From: Aquimarina sp. U1-2
GTDB taxonomy: Bacteria > Bacteroidota > Bacteroidia > Flavobacteriales > Flavobacteriaceae
DNA length: 64,000 bases
Reading direction: 5' to 3'
Assembly (NCBI RefSeq): GCF_017897595.1
Contig: NZ_JAGKIK010000001.1
Span: forward strand, 62,001 to 126,000
In this document: one piece after another, positions 8,845 to 17,268 of the stretch
Numbering within the stretch: position 1 is the stretch's first letter
How the letters are laid out: every line of letters begins with the position of its first letter
Translations under genes and position numbers: made by a program
Notes under the pieces: model-generated
Database searches by the model: none
The model's input: only the letters and a program-made list of their open reading frames with translations
Told to the model about the DNA's origin: nothing

Positions 8845-9004
8845 AATTTAACCTAAACGGTTTGCGTCAAGCTGAATACTGAAACGAGTTCAGCACAGGC
8901 TTGTTTCAGCTTCTCATCTCAATGTACTGAAAATAAACTTCATGAGATCCTGAAATGAATTCAGGATGACTTCTCAGTTAAATTTTAGGTATAATAACGG
9001 ACAA
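8845..9004 (-). repeat. Palindromic repeat, family C, copy 2 (inverted relative to copy 1)
   Basis: This is the near-identical inverse of 3361-3522. Only a handful of positions differ over 160 bp (for example 'ttaggtt' against 'ttaggct', 'gcgtcaa' against 'tgtcaag'). It lies between the start of the DUF3820 gene and the stop of the DUF922 gene. Confidence 0.85.
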
Positions 9005-9012
9005 TTAATTTA

Positions 9013-9549
9013 TTATTTAATATAATCTCGATAATACCACATAAGTGTCTTTATCTTTCTTTCCCACTTTTCCTGATTAACTTTGTTTCTAGAGTGGTCT
9101 GTTTCCTCATCATATCTCTCCTGCATATTAATTCGCATTCTTTCTACCAACTTATACATCTTATTTAAATCTCTTCTTATGTTTTGACCCGCTTTATATT
9201 CTTTCAATCTTTTCCTCATAATACGCGCATGAAGCTCGGAAATATCAAAATGTAGTTGTTCGTGCATCAAAAGGTGATCAGACATTTGTCCTCGTTTTAC
9301 CCAAGATAATGAGGGATAACAAAAACTATCTACCTGATAATTCAATTCTATATCTCCTTTATCTTTTCCGTAAGCCCATTGGTAAGTAATACCTGTGTTA
9401 ACACTAGCGTCAAAAGTGCTAGACATTTCGGGTCTCCCTCTAAAATCTGACCAGGCTAATTTACTTCTTTCTGTATACGAGAATTTTCCGACGAAACCAT
9501 TATTATTGGTAGTAAATAAAAATAAAACAATAGTAAAGTATTTACTCAT
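9013..9549 (-). CDS. DUF922-type secreted protein (putative Zn-dependent protease)
   Basis: A protein of 178 residues when begun at the ATG at 9547-9549 (MSKYFTIVLFLF...), which gives a clean signal peptide; an in-frame ATG 21 bp upstream would add seven residues before it. The core contains LSWVKRGQMSDHLLMHEQLHFDISELHARIMR in two overlapping parts: HEQLHFDISE is an H-E-x2-H-like metal site, and the C-terminal YDEETDHSRNKVNQ...W pattern also occurs in DUF922. Members are predicted periplasmic or secreted metalloproteases without known substrate. The gene stands alone. Confidence 0.75.
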   Translation of the reverse strand: MSKYFTIVLFLFTTNNNGFVGKFSYTERSKLAWSDFRGRPEMSSTFDASVNTGITYQWAYGKDKGDIELNYQVDSFCYPSLSWVKRGQMSDHLLMHEQLHFDISELHARIMRKRLKEYKAGQNIRRDLNKMYKLVERMRINMQERYDEETDHSRNKVNQEKWERKIKTLMWYYRDYIK

Positions 9550-9914
9550 AATTGTAACAATTATGCCCAACCCAAAGTTATATTTTCTCTATTTTAAAGC
9601 ATTGCGGATACAATATGGGGCAATATATTGATGATGCTTTTGAATAGATTTTATTTCATTCTAAATATACATAATTTAGAAATCAATACGAATTATTTTT
9701 TCATGTATTCCTAATAATCCTGTATAATCAATTATGGTGCCAAGAGAAAACTTTTCATAAAATTAATCTAAAAAAATGTTAATCTTAACATTTTCAAATA
9801 TATAGAAAAATCTCTTTTAATTCTAATAGAATACATGATTTTATTAACATCTAAGTAAATTCGTATGATACTACTTGTATACTAAGATACGGTTAAGCAT
9901 ACCTATCATAAAGA
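9550..9914. other. AT-rich intergenic region, nothing recognised
   Basis: About 365 bp upstream of the DUF922 gene and downstream of the LysM gene, both on the minus strand. It holds no credible frame or RNA. The promoter of the DUF922 gene should lie near 9560-9620. Confidence 0.4.
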
Positions 9915-12071
9915 TTATTCGACTATAGAAAGTTTTAAATCGTCGTCGAATTTGATGATATACGTGGCATCATTATAATACCCCCCTAACGGTTTTTTTT
10001 CATAATTGAATTTGGTTTCAACATATTCTGTAGTACCATTAAAAGAGACCCCTCTGTAAAGATCATCTGCTGCTCCTAATCGCAATAATATATCATAGGC
10101 AATATCAAAGCCCCTAACAGCCCAATTGTTTGGTTCGATACCGTATTCTTTTTTATACCGCTTTACAAATGGAGTTACACTTTTACCAGTATCTTCTTCT
10201 TTTTCATCAAACTCTTTATAGCCTGATGGGTAATGTAAATGTAATTTTGATAAATTCTCATTTTTAACACTATCATTATCGTAAGCACTATTCTTGTCAG
10301 AAGTAAATAATGTAATTTGATGGCTATCAGTTTTAGCGTTTAATAAAGGAATGACATTACTAAGCATCGCTACATCATCTGATTCTAAAATAATCCAGTT
10401 TGGCTTATTTTCTACCAATACTTTATTAAGGTGAACTTCATACAAATAATTACCTTCTTCAATTCTGGCAACTTTTGCTTTGGGAAACTTAGACATAAGT
10501 TTCTCTTTTACTTTCTCATATTTTTTACCTTGCTGTATGATAAGAACTATATTTTTATCTGTAGAATCTTTCTCGATAAACGCAATAATCTTATCTTGAA
10601 GCATAACATCTGTAGGTCTAGTTTGAAAAAAATTATCATAAATACCAGATTCTTTTCTTGATGCAGGAGAAAATACAGGGGTATTGTGCTGTTTGAGTCT
10701 TGAGGCCACGATCTCTAAATTTTTCTGGTATAAAGGTCCGATAACGGCATCAGTACTATCAAAACTATGCTCACTTAGTAACTTTTCTATATGTTTTTTG
10801 TTGTTATTCTTTTCTGTGTCGTATACATTAAGTTCTGTAGGTATTCCTTTGGTCTTTGCAGAATCAACTGCAATTAAGATCCCGCTGTATAAATCTAAGG
10901 CAATTCTAAGACTTTGTTTTTTCTTGAGATATTCTTCAGTCGTTTGGATAGCTTCAAAATTAAGAGTATCGAGACTAAACGGTAACATAACTGCTATCTT
11001 CTTCGGCTTGAAATTGTATAACTTACTCGATAAATCCAGATACTGCCCTTCTTCAACTTCTACCGCTATAGTATCTTTTGGTATTGTAATTACCATACCC
11101 GCTTTTAGCCCTTCTCTTAAATACGGGTTCATATGTAATAGCGAATCTGATGAAATCCCGGTACGTTTTAAGATACTAAAAATAGTTTCTTTTGGTTTCA
11201 CTTTATAAAGTTCGAAACCCGGTTGTATTGAATCTTTTAAAGACACAAAAATTGTGGTAGGCACTGTAATTTCCATCCCGATAGGAAAATCAGGATTCAT
11301 GCCGGGATTAAGTTGCTCTAGTTGGGAAATGGTAATCCCGTGACGCCTTGCAATCCCAAATTTTGTTTCTTTAGGTCGAATTCTATATTTTGTAGTGGTC
11401 GTGATTCTACTACTTACACTATCAACACCTACAGGAACAGTAGGCACATACGATGTATCGAAAACCGGTATTCTAATTTTGTCCTTTTTCCTAATTTGCT
11501 CTGCGTACAATCGCTTATTCTGTCTTTTGATATCTTCGACAGTAACGTTATACTTTTTTGCGATACCGTATAAAGTTTCCTTTCGTTTCACCTTATGGGT
11601 AATATACCTAACTATTTTAGGTCCTTCTTCAACAATTTTGAGGCTATCCAGCACTGAATTCTTACCGTTCTCATCAGTCCCATCAATCGGTTTTGTATCT
11701 TTTTTTTCGACCTTACCTACTCTTAGAATTTGTCCTACATTGATACCTCTAATAGCTTCTGGATTAAGAATATATATGGCTTCTTGTGACACATTATATT
11801 TTTTTGAAAGACTAAATACTGTATCACCCTTTTCAACTATATGTGTTTTATACTCTTGGTCATCTGTCACCGGAATAGCAAGAATCTGCCCTTCTTTGAT
11901 TCCGTCTTTGGCAGTAGGGTTAATTTTATAAATAGCTTCTGGTGTTGTATTATAACGCTTGGCTATACGATATACATTTTCTCCTTTAACCACCGTATGA
12001 CTTTTATATTGCTGGGCTGTCGCTATATGACCAAAGATCAACAATAGTAAAAACAATAAAGACTTTTTCAT
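9915..12071 (-). CDS. Secreted protein with five LysM repeats and a PBP1-like ligand-binding domain
   Basis: The protein has 718 residues. A signal peptide (residues 1-19, ending IATAQ) is followed by five LysM modules at about 22-68, 74-118, 156-202, 229-271 and 284-330, each of the form V-K-x-(G/K)-E-T-x-Y-x-I-A-K-x-Y...I...N....I-G-x-x-I-x-I-P. Residues about 355-718 form a type-1 periplasmic-binding fold (KIAVMLPFSLDTLNF at its start, VIGPLYQKNLEIVA). LysM binds peptidoglycan. The pairing with an ABC-type ligand-binding domain is common in Bacteroidetes and its role is not established; it could sense cell-wall fragments. It lies downstream of guaA on the same strand. Confidence 0.9.
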   Translation of the reverse strand: MKKSLLFLLLLIFGHIATAQQYKSHTVVKGENVYRIAKRYNTTPEAIYKINPTAKDGIKEGQILAIPVTDDQEYKTHIVEKGDTVFSLSKKYNVSQEAIYILNPEAIRGINVGQILRVGKVEKKDTKPIDGTDENGKNSVLDSLKIVEEGPKIVRYITHKVKRKETLYGIAKKYNVTVEDIKRQNKRLYAEQIRKKDKIRIPVFDTSYVPTVPVGVDSVSSRITTTTKYRIRPKETKFGIARRHGITISQLEQLNPGMNPDFPIGMEITVPTTIFVSLKDSIQPGFELYKVKPKETIFSILKRTGISSDSLLHMNPYLREGLKAGMVITIPKDTIAVEVEEGQYLDLSSKLYNFKPKKIAVMLPFSLDTLNFEAIQTTEEYLKKKQSLRIALDLYSGILIAVDSAKTKGIPTELNVYDTEKNNNKKHIEKLLSEHSFDSTDAVIGPLYQKNLEIVASRLKQHNTPVFSPASRKESGIYDNFFQTRPTDVMLQDKIIAFIEKDSTDKNIVLIIQQGKKYEKVKEKLMSKFPKAKVARIEEGNYLYEVHLNKVLVENKPNWIILESDDVAMLSNVIPLLNAKTDSHQITLFTSDKNSAYDNDSVKNENLSKLHLHYPSGYKEFDEKEEDTGKSVTPFVKRYKKEYGIEPNNWAVRGFDIAYDILLRLGAADDLYRGVSFNGTTEYVETKFNYEKKPLGGYYNDATYIIKFDDDLKLSIVE

Positions 12072-12095
12072 ACGTTTACATGTTTTTGATTTCTT

Positions 12096-12177
12096 GAAAA
12101 CGAAATAATTAAAAAAATTGAGAACATAGGTAACAGCTACGCTCTTACATTAAAAATTTTACTACTATTCGTTTCAT
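12096..12177. repeat. Palindromic repeat, family D, copy 2 (82 bp, simplest form)
   Basis: This copy starts GAAAACGAAATAATTAAAAA (12096) and ends ACTACTATTCGTTTC (12177). The ends are imperfect inverted copies, and the short interior has 'aacagctacgctcttacattaaaaattt'. It is probably the basic unit from which the larger, interrupted copies at 3299 and 42528 derive. Confidence 0.65.
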
Positions 12178-12223
12178 CTATTTAAGTTTAATTCCCCAAC
12201 TCTGATAAGTTAATAAACCCATA

Positions 12224-13756
12224 CTATTCCCACTCTATTGTAGCAGGGGGCTTCGAGCTTATATCATATACTACTCTATTAACGCCTTTTACACGGTTTA
12301 TTATAGTATTCGATGTTTTTTGTAAAAACTCATAAGGTAAATTTACCCAGTCTGCCGTCATCCCATCGGTACTTTCTACTGCGCGCAATGCTATACAATT
12401 TTCATAGGTTCGCTCGTCACCCATTACCCCAACACTTTGTACAGGGAGCAATATGGCTCCTGCCTGCCAGACTTTATCGTACAAACCATTTTCTTTTAAT
12501 CCGTCGATAAAAATAGCATCTACCTCTTGTAATATAGCTACTTTTTCCGGCGTTATATCTCCTAATATCCTAATGGCCAATCCAGGTCCGGGAAAAGGAT
12601 GTCTTCCTAGTAATTCCTTACTCATTCCCATTGATGCTCCTACTCTGCGTACCTCATCTTTAAATAGCATTTTTAAAGGTTCTACAATCTTTAATTTCAT
12701 AAAATCAGGTAGACCGCCTACATTATGATGACTCTTTATGGTTGCACTAGGACCACCACTTACCGAAACACTTTCGATAACATCAGGGTATATAGTACCT
12801 TGTGCCAACCACGTTACATTTTCTAGAGCGTTCGCCTCATCATCAAAAACCTCTATAAACACACGACCTATAGCTTTACGCTTTTTTTCGGGATCACTTT
12901 CTCCGGCTAAGGCTTCCAAAAAACGTGCCGAAGCGTCTACTCCTTTAACATTCAATCCCATATCATTATACTGAGCCAATACCTGAGTAAACTCATTCTT
13001 ACGCAGTAATCCATTATTAACAAAAATACAATACAGGTTTTTACCAATAGCTTTATGCAATAACATAGCTGCTACCGAAGAATCTACTCCGCCAGAAAGC
13101 CCAAGTACTACTTTATCGCTACCTAATTGGCCTTTTAAATTATGTACCGTTTCCTCTACAAAAGAATCAGGAGTCCAATCCTGAGCGACACCTGCAATAT
13201 TGACTAAAAAATTTTTCAAAAGTTGAGCGCCATCTACAGAATGGTATACCTCTGGATGAAACTGAATAGCATACGTTGTCTCATTTTTAATTTTGAAGGC
13301 TGCATTTTTTACATCATGAGTGCTTGCTAAAAGTTCCCCTTGGGTAGGTAATTTTTTAATAGTATCACTATGACTCATCCAAACCTGAGATCCCTTCGAA
13401 ATATTTTTAAACAATTCATTATCAGTAATGTAAGATAAATTAGCACGACCATATTCTCTGGTATTTGATGCTGCAACTTCTCCGCCTCCAAAATGAGCCA
13501 AGTACTGTGCCCCGTAGCAGATGCCTAATAAAGGTTTTTTACCTCGTATTTCAGAAAGATCTGGATGCGCAGCATTATTACCCCTAACAGATAATGGGCT
13601 ACCGGATAATATTACAGCCTGATAACTATCAATATCCTTTGGTGGTTTGTTGTACGGATGAATTTCAGAATAAATATTGAGCTCTCTAACCCTACGCCCA
13701 ATGAGTTGTGTAACCTGCGAACCGAAGTCCAGTATAAGTACCTTATTGTTTTGCAT
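12224..13756 (-). CDS. guaA: GMP synthase (glutamine-hydrolysing)
   Basis: Converts XMP to GMP with glutamine and ATP. I start it at the ATG at 13754-13756 ([20 protein letters not shown]), giving 510 residues, the family length; an upstream in-frame ATG would only add 23 hydrophobic, non-conserved residues. The N-terminal glutamine amidotransferase has its nucleophile Cys-80 in GICYGAQ and the His/Glu pair in FHPEVYHS. The ATP-pyrophosphatase P-loop is [14 protein letters not shown], and the C-terminal dimerisation domain ends KPPATIEWE. Single-gene unit. Confidence 0.97.
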   Translation of the reverse strand: MQNNKVLILDFGSQVTQLIGRRVRELNIYSEIHPYNKPPKDIDSYQAVILSGSPLSVRGNNAAHPDLSEIRGKKPLLGICYGAQYLAHFGGGEVAASNTREYGRANLSYITDNELFKNISKGSQVWMSHSDTIKKLPTQGELLASTHDVKNAAFKIKNETTYAIQFHPEVYHSVDGAQLLKNFLVNIAGVAQDWTPDSFVEETVHNLKGQLGSDKVVLGLSGGVDSSVAAMLLHKAIGKNLYCIFVNNGLLRKNEFTQVLAQYNDMGLNVKGVDASARFLEALAGESDPEKKRKAIGRVFIEVFDDEANALENVTWLAQGTIYPDVIESVSVSGGPSATIKSHHNVGGLPDFMKLKIVEPLKMLFKDEVRRVGASMGMSKELLGRHPFPGPGLAIRILGDITPEKVAILQEVDAIFIDGLKENGLYDKVWQAGAILLPVQSVGVMGDERTYENCIALRAVESTDGMTADWVNLPYEFLQKTSNTIINRVKGVNRVVYDISSKPPATIEWE

Positions 13757-13994
13757 AGACAAAAATAAAATTAAATTAATAACCCTGAAATTCAAAATGA
13801 GATATTTTTTAAATGGGATCATCAAGAGCGTACTAGCCTATGGTTTATCTTGAAATCACCATCGTTTCAAAATCAAAAACCTGTTAAATAAAATAGAGGG
13901 TAACGTAAGCTAAAGAACAGGCTTAAAAAAATGCTTCAGATGTGTAGCTCTTAAAGTATATTTTTTATTAGTTCTGGAAGTGCTGGACTTTTTT

Positions 13995-14162
13995 AACCCG
14001 CTTTATATATGAGAAAATCTATTGCGGCTTGAAACTGCTGCAAAACCAAGCACTACGTTATATTTTTAAGTGTCACCGTAGCGGTATGCTGAAACTTAGA
14101 AAACACTTGGTTTTATGACATTTTCAACCCTCATGACGAAATTCTAATACATAAACCGGGTT
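13995..14162. repeat. Palindromic repeat, family A, copy 2 (168 bp)
   Basis: Bounded by AACCCGCTTTATATATGAGA at 13995 and an inverted end ...TAATACATAAACCGGGTT at 14162. The interior follows copy 1 (3055-3226) along nearly its whole length in the same orientation, including 'tgctgcaaaaccaagcactacgtt' and 'caccgtagcggt'. Confidence 0.8.
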
Positions 14163-14241
14163 TAACCTTCCGTACCATGGTAACCAAAGTAGTTTTTCAA
14201 ACCGAAAAACATAAAAAAATACTTAAAATTGAGTATCTTTA

Positions 14242-14441
14242 TAAAACTTGGTTTTGTATTAGAAAATTTATCACGCCTTTCAACTGTTTCAAACACATTC
14301 GCTTTGCTATGTTTTTTTACTGTAACCGTAGCCATGATATGCAAAAATTAAGAAAACATTTCTAATGCGACATCTTGCACAGAGCATTGTTTTGTGGTGC
14401 ATTTGAAAGTCTCATGATAAAGTTCTAAAGCATTATCGATG
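14242..14441. repeat. Diverged palindromic repeat, family A, copy 3
   Basis: A more distant relative starts 80 bp after copy 2: 'ttggttttgtattagaaaatttatcacg' ... 'taaccgtagccatgatatgcaaaaattaagaaaaca' ... 'ctcatgataaagttctaaagcatt'. It carries an extra block near 14365-14400. The two head-to-tail copies fill the gap between guaA and the PNPOx-like gene. Boundaries are approximate. Confidence 0.5.
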
Positions 14442-14458
14442 CTAAACATACTCACACC

Positions 14459-15013
14459 ATGCGTATTATGACCGAAATTATATTCTCTACAGTACTAAAA
14501 GATCTGAAAAATGCAACTATCACGAACAGCCATCCATTTCGGTATTTTACATTGGGAACTTCGAGTATTAATGGTACGCCCAGACTAAGAACTGTTGTGC
14601 TTCGGGAAATAGATGAACACCTAAACCTAATGGTGTATACAGACAAGAGGTCAAAAAAAATCACTCATATCAACGAGCATAATACAGTAAGTCTTCTATT
14701 TTTTGACTCAGAAAAATTGATCCAACTCTCTATAAGAGCCAAAGCAAAACTAATTACAGATGATATCACATTAAAACGTATATGGGAACACATTCCTATA
14801 AAATCTAGAAAAGACTACACCACCAAACTTGCTCCAGGGAAGGAAATAAATAATCCCGAGCAGATTGATTACCTTGAAGAAAAACACTTTCTAACTGCCA
14901 TCAAATTGATACCAGATAAAATTGAATACTTACGCTTAAAAAGACCAACACACATCAGAGTACTGTATGAAAAAGAAAACGACGAATGGAAAGGTTCTTT
15001 TTTAGTTCCCTGA
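14459..15013 (+). CDS. Pyridoxamine 5'-phosphate oxidase family (FMN-binding split barrel) protein
   Basis: The protein has 184 residues. The N-terminal half (HPFRYFTLGTSSINGTPRLR ... TVVLREID ... LNLMVYTDKRSKK) matches the FMN-binding split barrel of PNPOx-like flavoproteins, including the R-T-V-V-L-R strand and the T-D-x-R-S-x-K phosphate-contact motif. It is shorter than true PdxH and lacks its C-terminal dimerisation motif, so the substrate is uncertain. An alternative start at the second Met (14468) is possible. It is expressed alone. Confidence 0.85.
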   Translation: MRIMTEIIFSTVLKDLKNATITNSHPFRYFTLGTSSINGTPRLRTVVLREIDEHLNLMVYTDKRSKKITHINEHNTVSLLFFDSEKLIQLSIRAKAKLITDDITLKRIWEHIPIKSRKDYTTKLAPGKEINNPEQIDYLEEKHFLTAIKLIPDKIEYLRLKRPTHIRVLYEKENDEWKGSFLVP

Positions 15014-15118
15014 TTTTATATTATGAATTGGTTTAAGTTCCCCTTTGCCAACATCTCGCTAACAATAAAGAACTAACGAATTCTAATAACACAATTTCGA
15101 AACACTGAACTAATCAAT

Positions 15119-15307
15119 TTAAGAATACGTATTAAAACACTGTATGGTATACGCTCGCATTTCTTTTGAAAATTCCAAAGTCGCTTCAGATAATGATACA
15201 TCAAACACCTTAAATAAAGAAGTCTTTTCTTTATTTTGATTGAAATTTTTAGAATCAAAAGACATTTTGGTTTTTTCGTTGTTATTAGGTATTGCTATTG
15301 TACTCAT
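15119..15307 (-). CDS. Small hypothetical protein (62 residues)
   Basis: The frame starts MSTIAIPNNNEKTKMSFDSK and is soluble, Asn/Lys/Ser-rich and has no signal peptide or known motif. It competes with a longer-shifted minus-strand frame (15073-15258) that is Ile/Leu/Arg-rich and looks non-coding. It lies between the PNPOx-like gene and bshC with space for its own promoter. I cannot give a function and am not sure it is translated. Confidence 0.4.
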   Translation of the reverse strand: MSTIAIPNNNEKTKMSFDSKNFNQNKEKTSLFKVFDVSLSEATLEFSKEMRAYTIQCFNTYS

Positions 15308-15545
15308 ACTACTTACATGTAAAGATTTGACATATTCTATTTGTATATAAAGCTAGCTCTTCTAAACTAGAATACAGTCAAAATATGCTCGTTTTACATT
15401 TCAATAACACAGTTTTATCAATCTGAAAATTTGCAACTCATCAAAGTGCAACATTGATAATAAAACAACCTTTGTTTTGCGTATTTATTAACACGTAATG
15501 TACTGATTATAAGATTTAAAGTAGACAACTACAATTACGGTTGCT

Positions 15546-17141
15546 TTATTTTTTGATAATGATGAACTCTCCTACAAGAGGGTCGAGATGTTCTATTAAT
15601 GTAGGGATCAGATTTTCTCCATACTCCAGATACATCTCTGAAAAGTTGATGATGCGCTCCTGTAAACTTTGATTGGGAAACAATTCATTTTGAATTGCTG
15701 TTAACCGTTGCACATGGTCGCTTAACTTGCGCCGTTGTGCTTTTAGTAAACGTTTTTCTAATATGTCTAAACCCTTTAACTGCTTAACTTCTTGAGCTTT
15801 TACAGCGTTTTTAAAAGTAATATCGGTTTGCTCTGCTAATGTATACATAGTCTGAAATTGCTCCTGTAAATGCTTTCGTTGTGGATCAAAATTAATATCG
15901 ATATCTGAAATACGTCGAACTTTTCGGTTAATTAATTCATGTTGTTTTAAGAATAATTCGGTGTTTGCGATATTGAGCTTGTTTAGTTTTTCAGCTTGTT
16001 TTTGGGTCTGGATCAGCACCGAATTACGAAGTAAAAGTATAGGAAAAGGTACTTCAACTTTTTGAAAATAATCTTTTAACTCTAGCCAATAAGCCAGTTC
16101 TCCTCCGCCGCCAATATAACAAAGATTGGGTAAAATCACCTCTTGATACAAAGGGCGCATCATGACATTGGGACTAAATCGTTCTGGCTCTTCATTCAAG
16201 TGTTTTATAATTTCACTCTTGCTCCAAGAGATATTGGTCTCGTTGACAAAATACGTCCCATCTTGTGCTATGATTCTTTCTCGAATACCTTCATCCAAAT
16301 AAAAAAGGTTGATTTCTCTGGGATTTACCTGTACTTTATATCCAAGCGACTCAAGTTTTGTCACTTTTGGTAGCACACTCGTATATGAAACCTGATTCAG
16401 GAGTTCTTTTTCGACATACGGAATAAACAGGCGTTTTAACTCGCGGTCATCTCCATCAATAATAACCAGACCATATTCACCAAACAATTGATTCGCCAGG
16501 TATCGTGTTGCTTCAGCTAATGAGTGGTGTTGCAGATACGCTTCATGAAATAATCTCTTCAATTCTTCAGCGTTTTTTCCTATTCCGATTTCCGAAAAAA
16601 AGATATCAAAAACTTCATCCAATCCGCGAGTGTTAAAATTACCTACTGCTCCACCATCTTTGCGATTCCACTGAATTTTTTTTCCGAATAAATGAAAATA
16701 ATTGATTTCGTCAAAATCGTGATCCTCTGTGGCCATCCAATATACCGGTACAAAATTAAAAGTAGGATACTTTTCCTTTAAAATTTTGGCAAGATTAATT
16801 GTTGAGACAATTTTATATAAAAAATAAAGTGGTCCGGTAAATAAATTTAATTGATGCCCTGTTGTTATTGTAAAAGTCGTCTGCTCTTCTAAGTATTTCA
16901 AATTTTCTTTGGTTGCTTGGGTACAACCGATGTTTCGATATTGATGTTGTAGAGATTTTACTAACACTTCTCTATGTTTTGGTGGAAAAGTATATTGTTT
17001 CTCTTTGATTTGATCTTTAAAATTTTCTATAGACGGGAAACGGTGATAAAAAGGTTGCAAATCAGACGTTTGATCTAAATAATTACAAATAAGGGATGAA
17101 AAGTAATTCGTATCTCGAAACGGAATACAGTCACTAGGCAT
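15546..17141 (-). CDS. bshC: Bacillithiol biosynthesis cysteine-adding enzyme
   Basis: Adds cysteine to GlcN-malate in the last step of bacillithiol synthesis, the main low-molecular-weight thiol in many Bacteroidetes. The protein has 531 residues, near the family length. The conserved core GHQLNLFTGPLYFLYKIVST (residues about 97-116) and PVYWMATEDHDFDEINYFHL (about 132-151) hold the Rossmann-fold ligand residues. A long charged coiled-coil region (about 390-500) joins the core to the C-terminus. bshA and bshB are not in the window. The gene is divergent from the M14 peptidase gene. Confidence 0.95.
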   Translation of the reverse strand: MPSDCIPFRDTNYFSSLICNYLDQTSDLQPFYHRFPSIENFKDQIKEKQYTFPPKHREVLVKSLQHQYRNIGCTQATKENLKYLEEQTTFTITTGHQLNLFTGPLYFLYKIVSTINLAKILKEKYPTFNFVPVYWMATEDHDFDEINYFHLFGKKIQWNRKDGGAVGNFNTRGLDEVFDIFFSEIGIGKNAEELKRLFHEAYLQHHSLAEATRYLANQLFGEYGLVIIDGDDRELKRLFIPYVEKELLNQVSYTSVLPKVTKLESLGYKVQVNPREINLFYLDEGIRERIIAQDGTYFVNETNISWSKSEIIKHLNEEPERFSPNVMMRPLYQEVILPNLCYIGGGGELAYWLELKDYFQKVEVPFPILLLRNSVLIQTQKQAEKLNKLNIANTELFLKQHELINRKVRRISDIDINFDPQRKHLQEQFQTMYTLAEQTDITFKNAVKAQEVKQLKGLDILEKRLLKAQRRKLSDHVQRLTAIQNELFPNQSLQERIINFSEMYLEYGENLIPTLIEHLDPLVGEFIIIKK

Positions 17142-17268
17142 ATACTACTTTTTTAAAAGAAGATAAATATACATTAGATTGTAAATGTAAATCCTAAATT
17201 TTAGTTAATACCAATAATATCCTAAATTTAACGCGGTATTTTACAAGTTTTAAAATTTTGATCAATCC

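Noticed and set aside
10684-11931. Long plus-strand frames of 174 and 178 codons opposite the LysM gene
   Set aside because: They are antisense shadows of a well-supported LysM/PBP1 gene and contain no recognised domain.
13757-13825. Longer start for guaA
   Set aside because: The 23 extra residues are hydrophobic and precede the conserved start [14 protein letters not shown]; cytoplasmic GuaA has no such extension.
15073-15258. Minus-strand frame of 61 codons
   Set aside because: Ile/Leu/Arg-rich with no domain; overlaps the slightly more credible frame at 15119-15307 in another phase.
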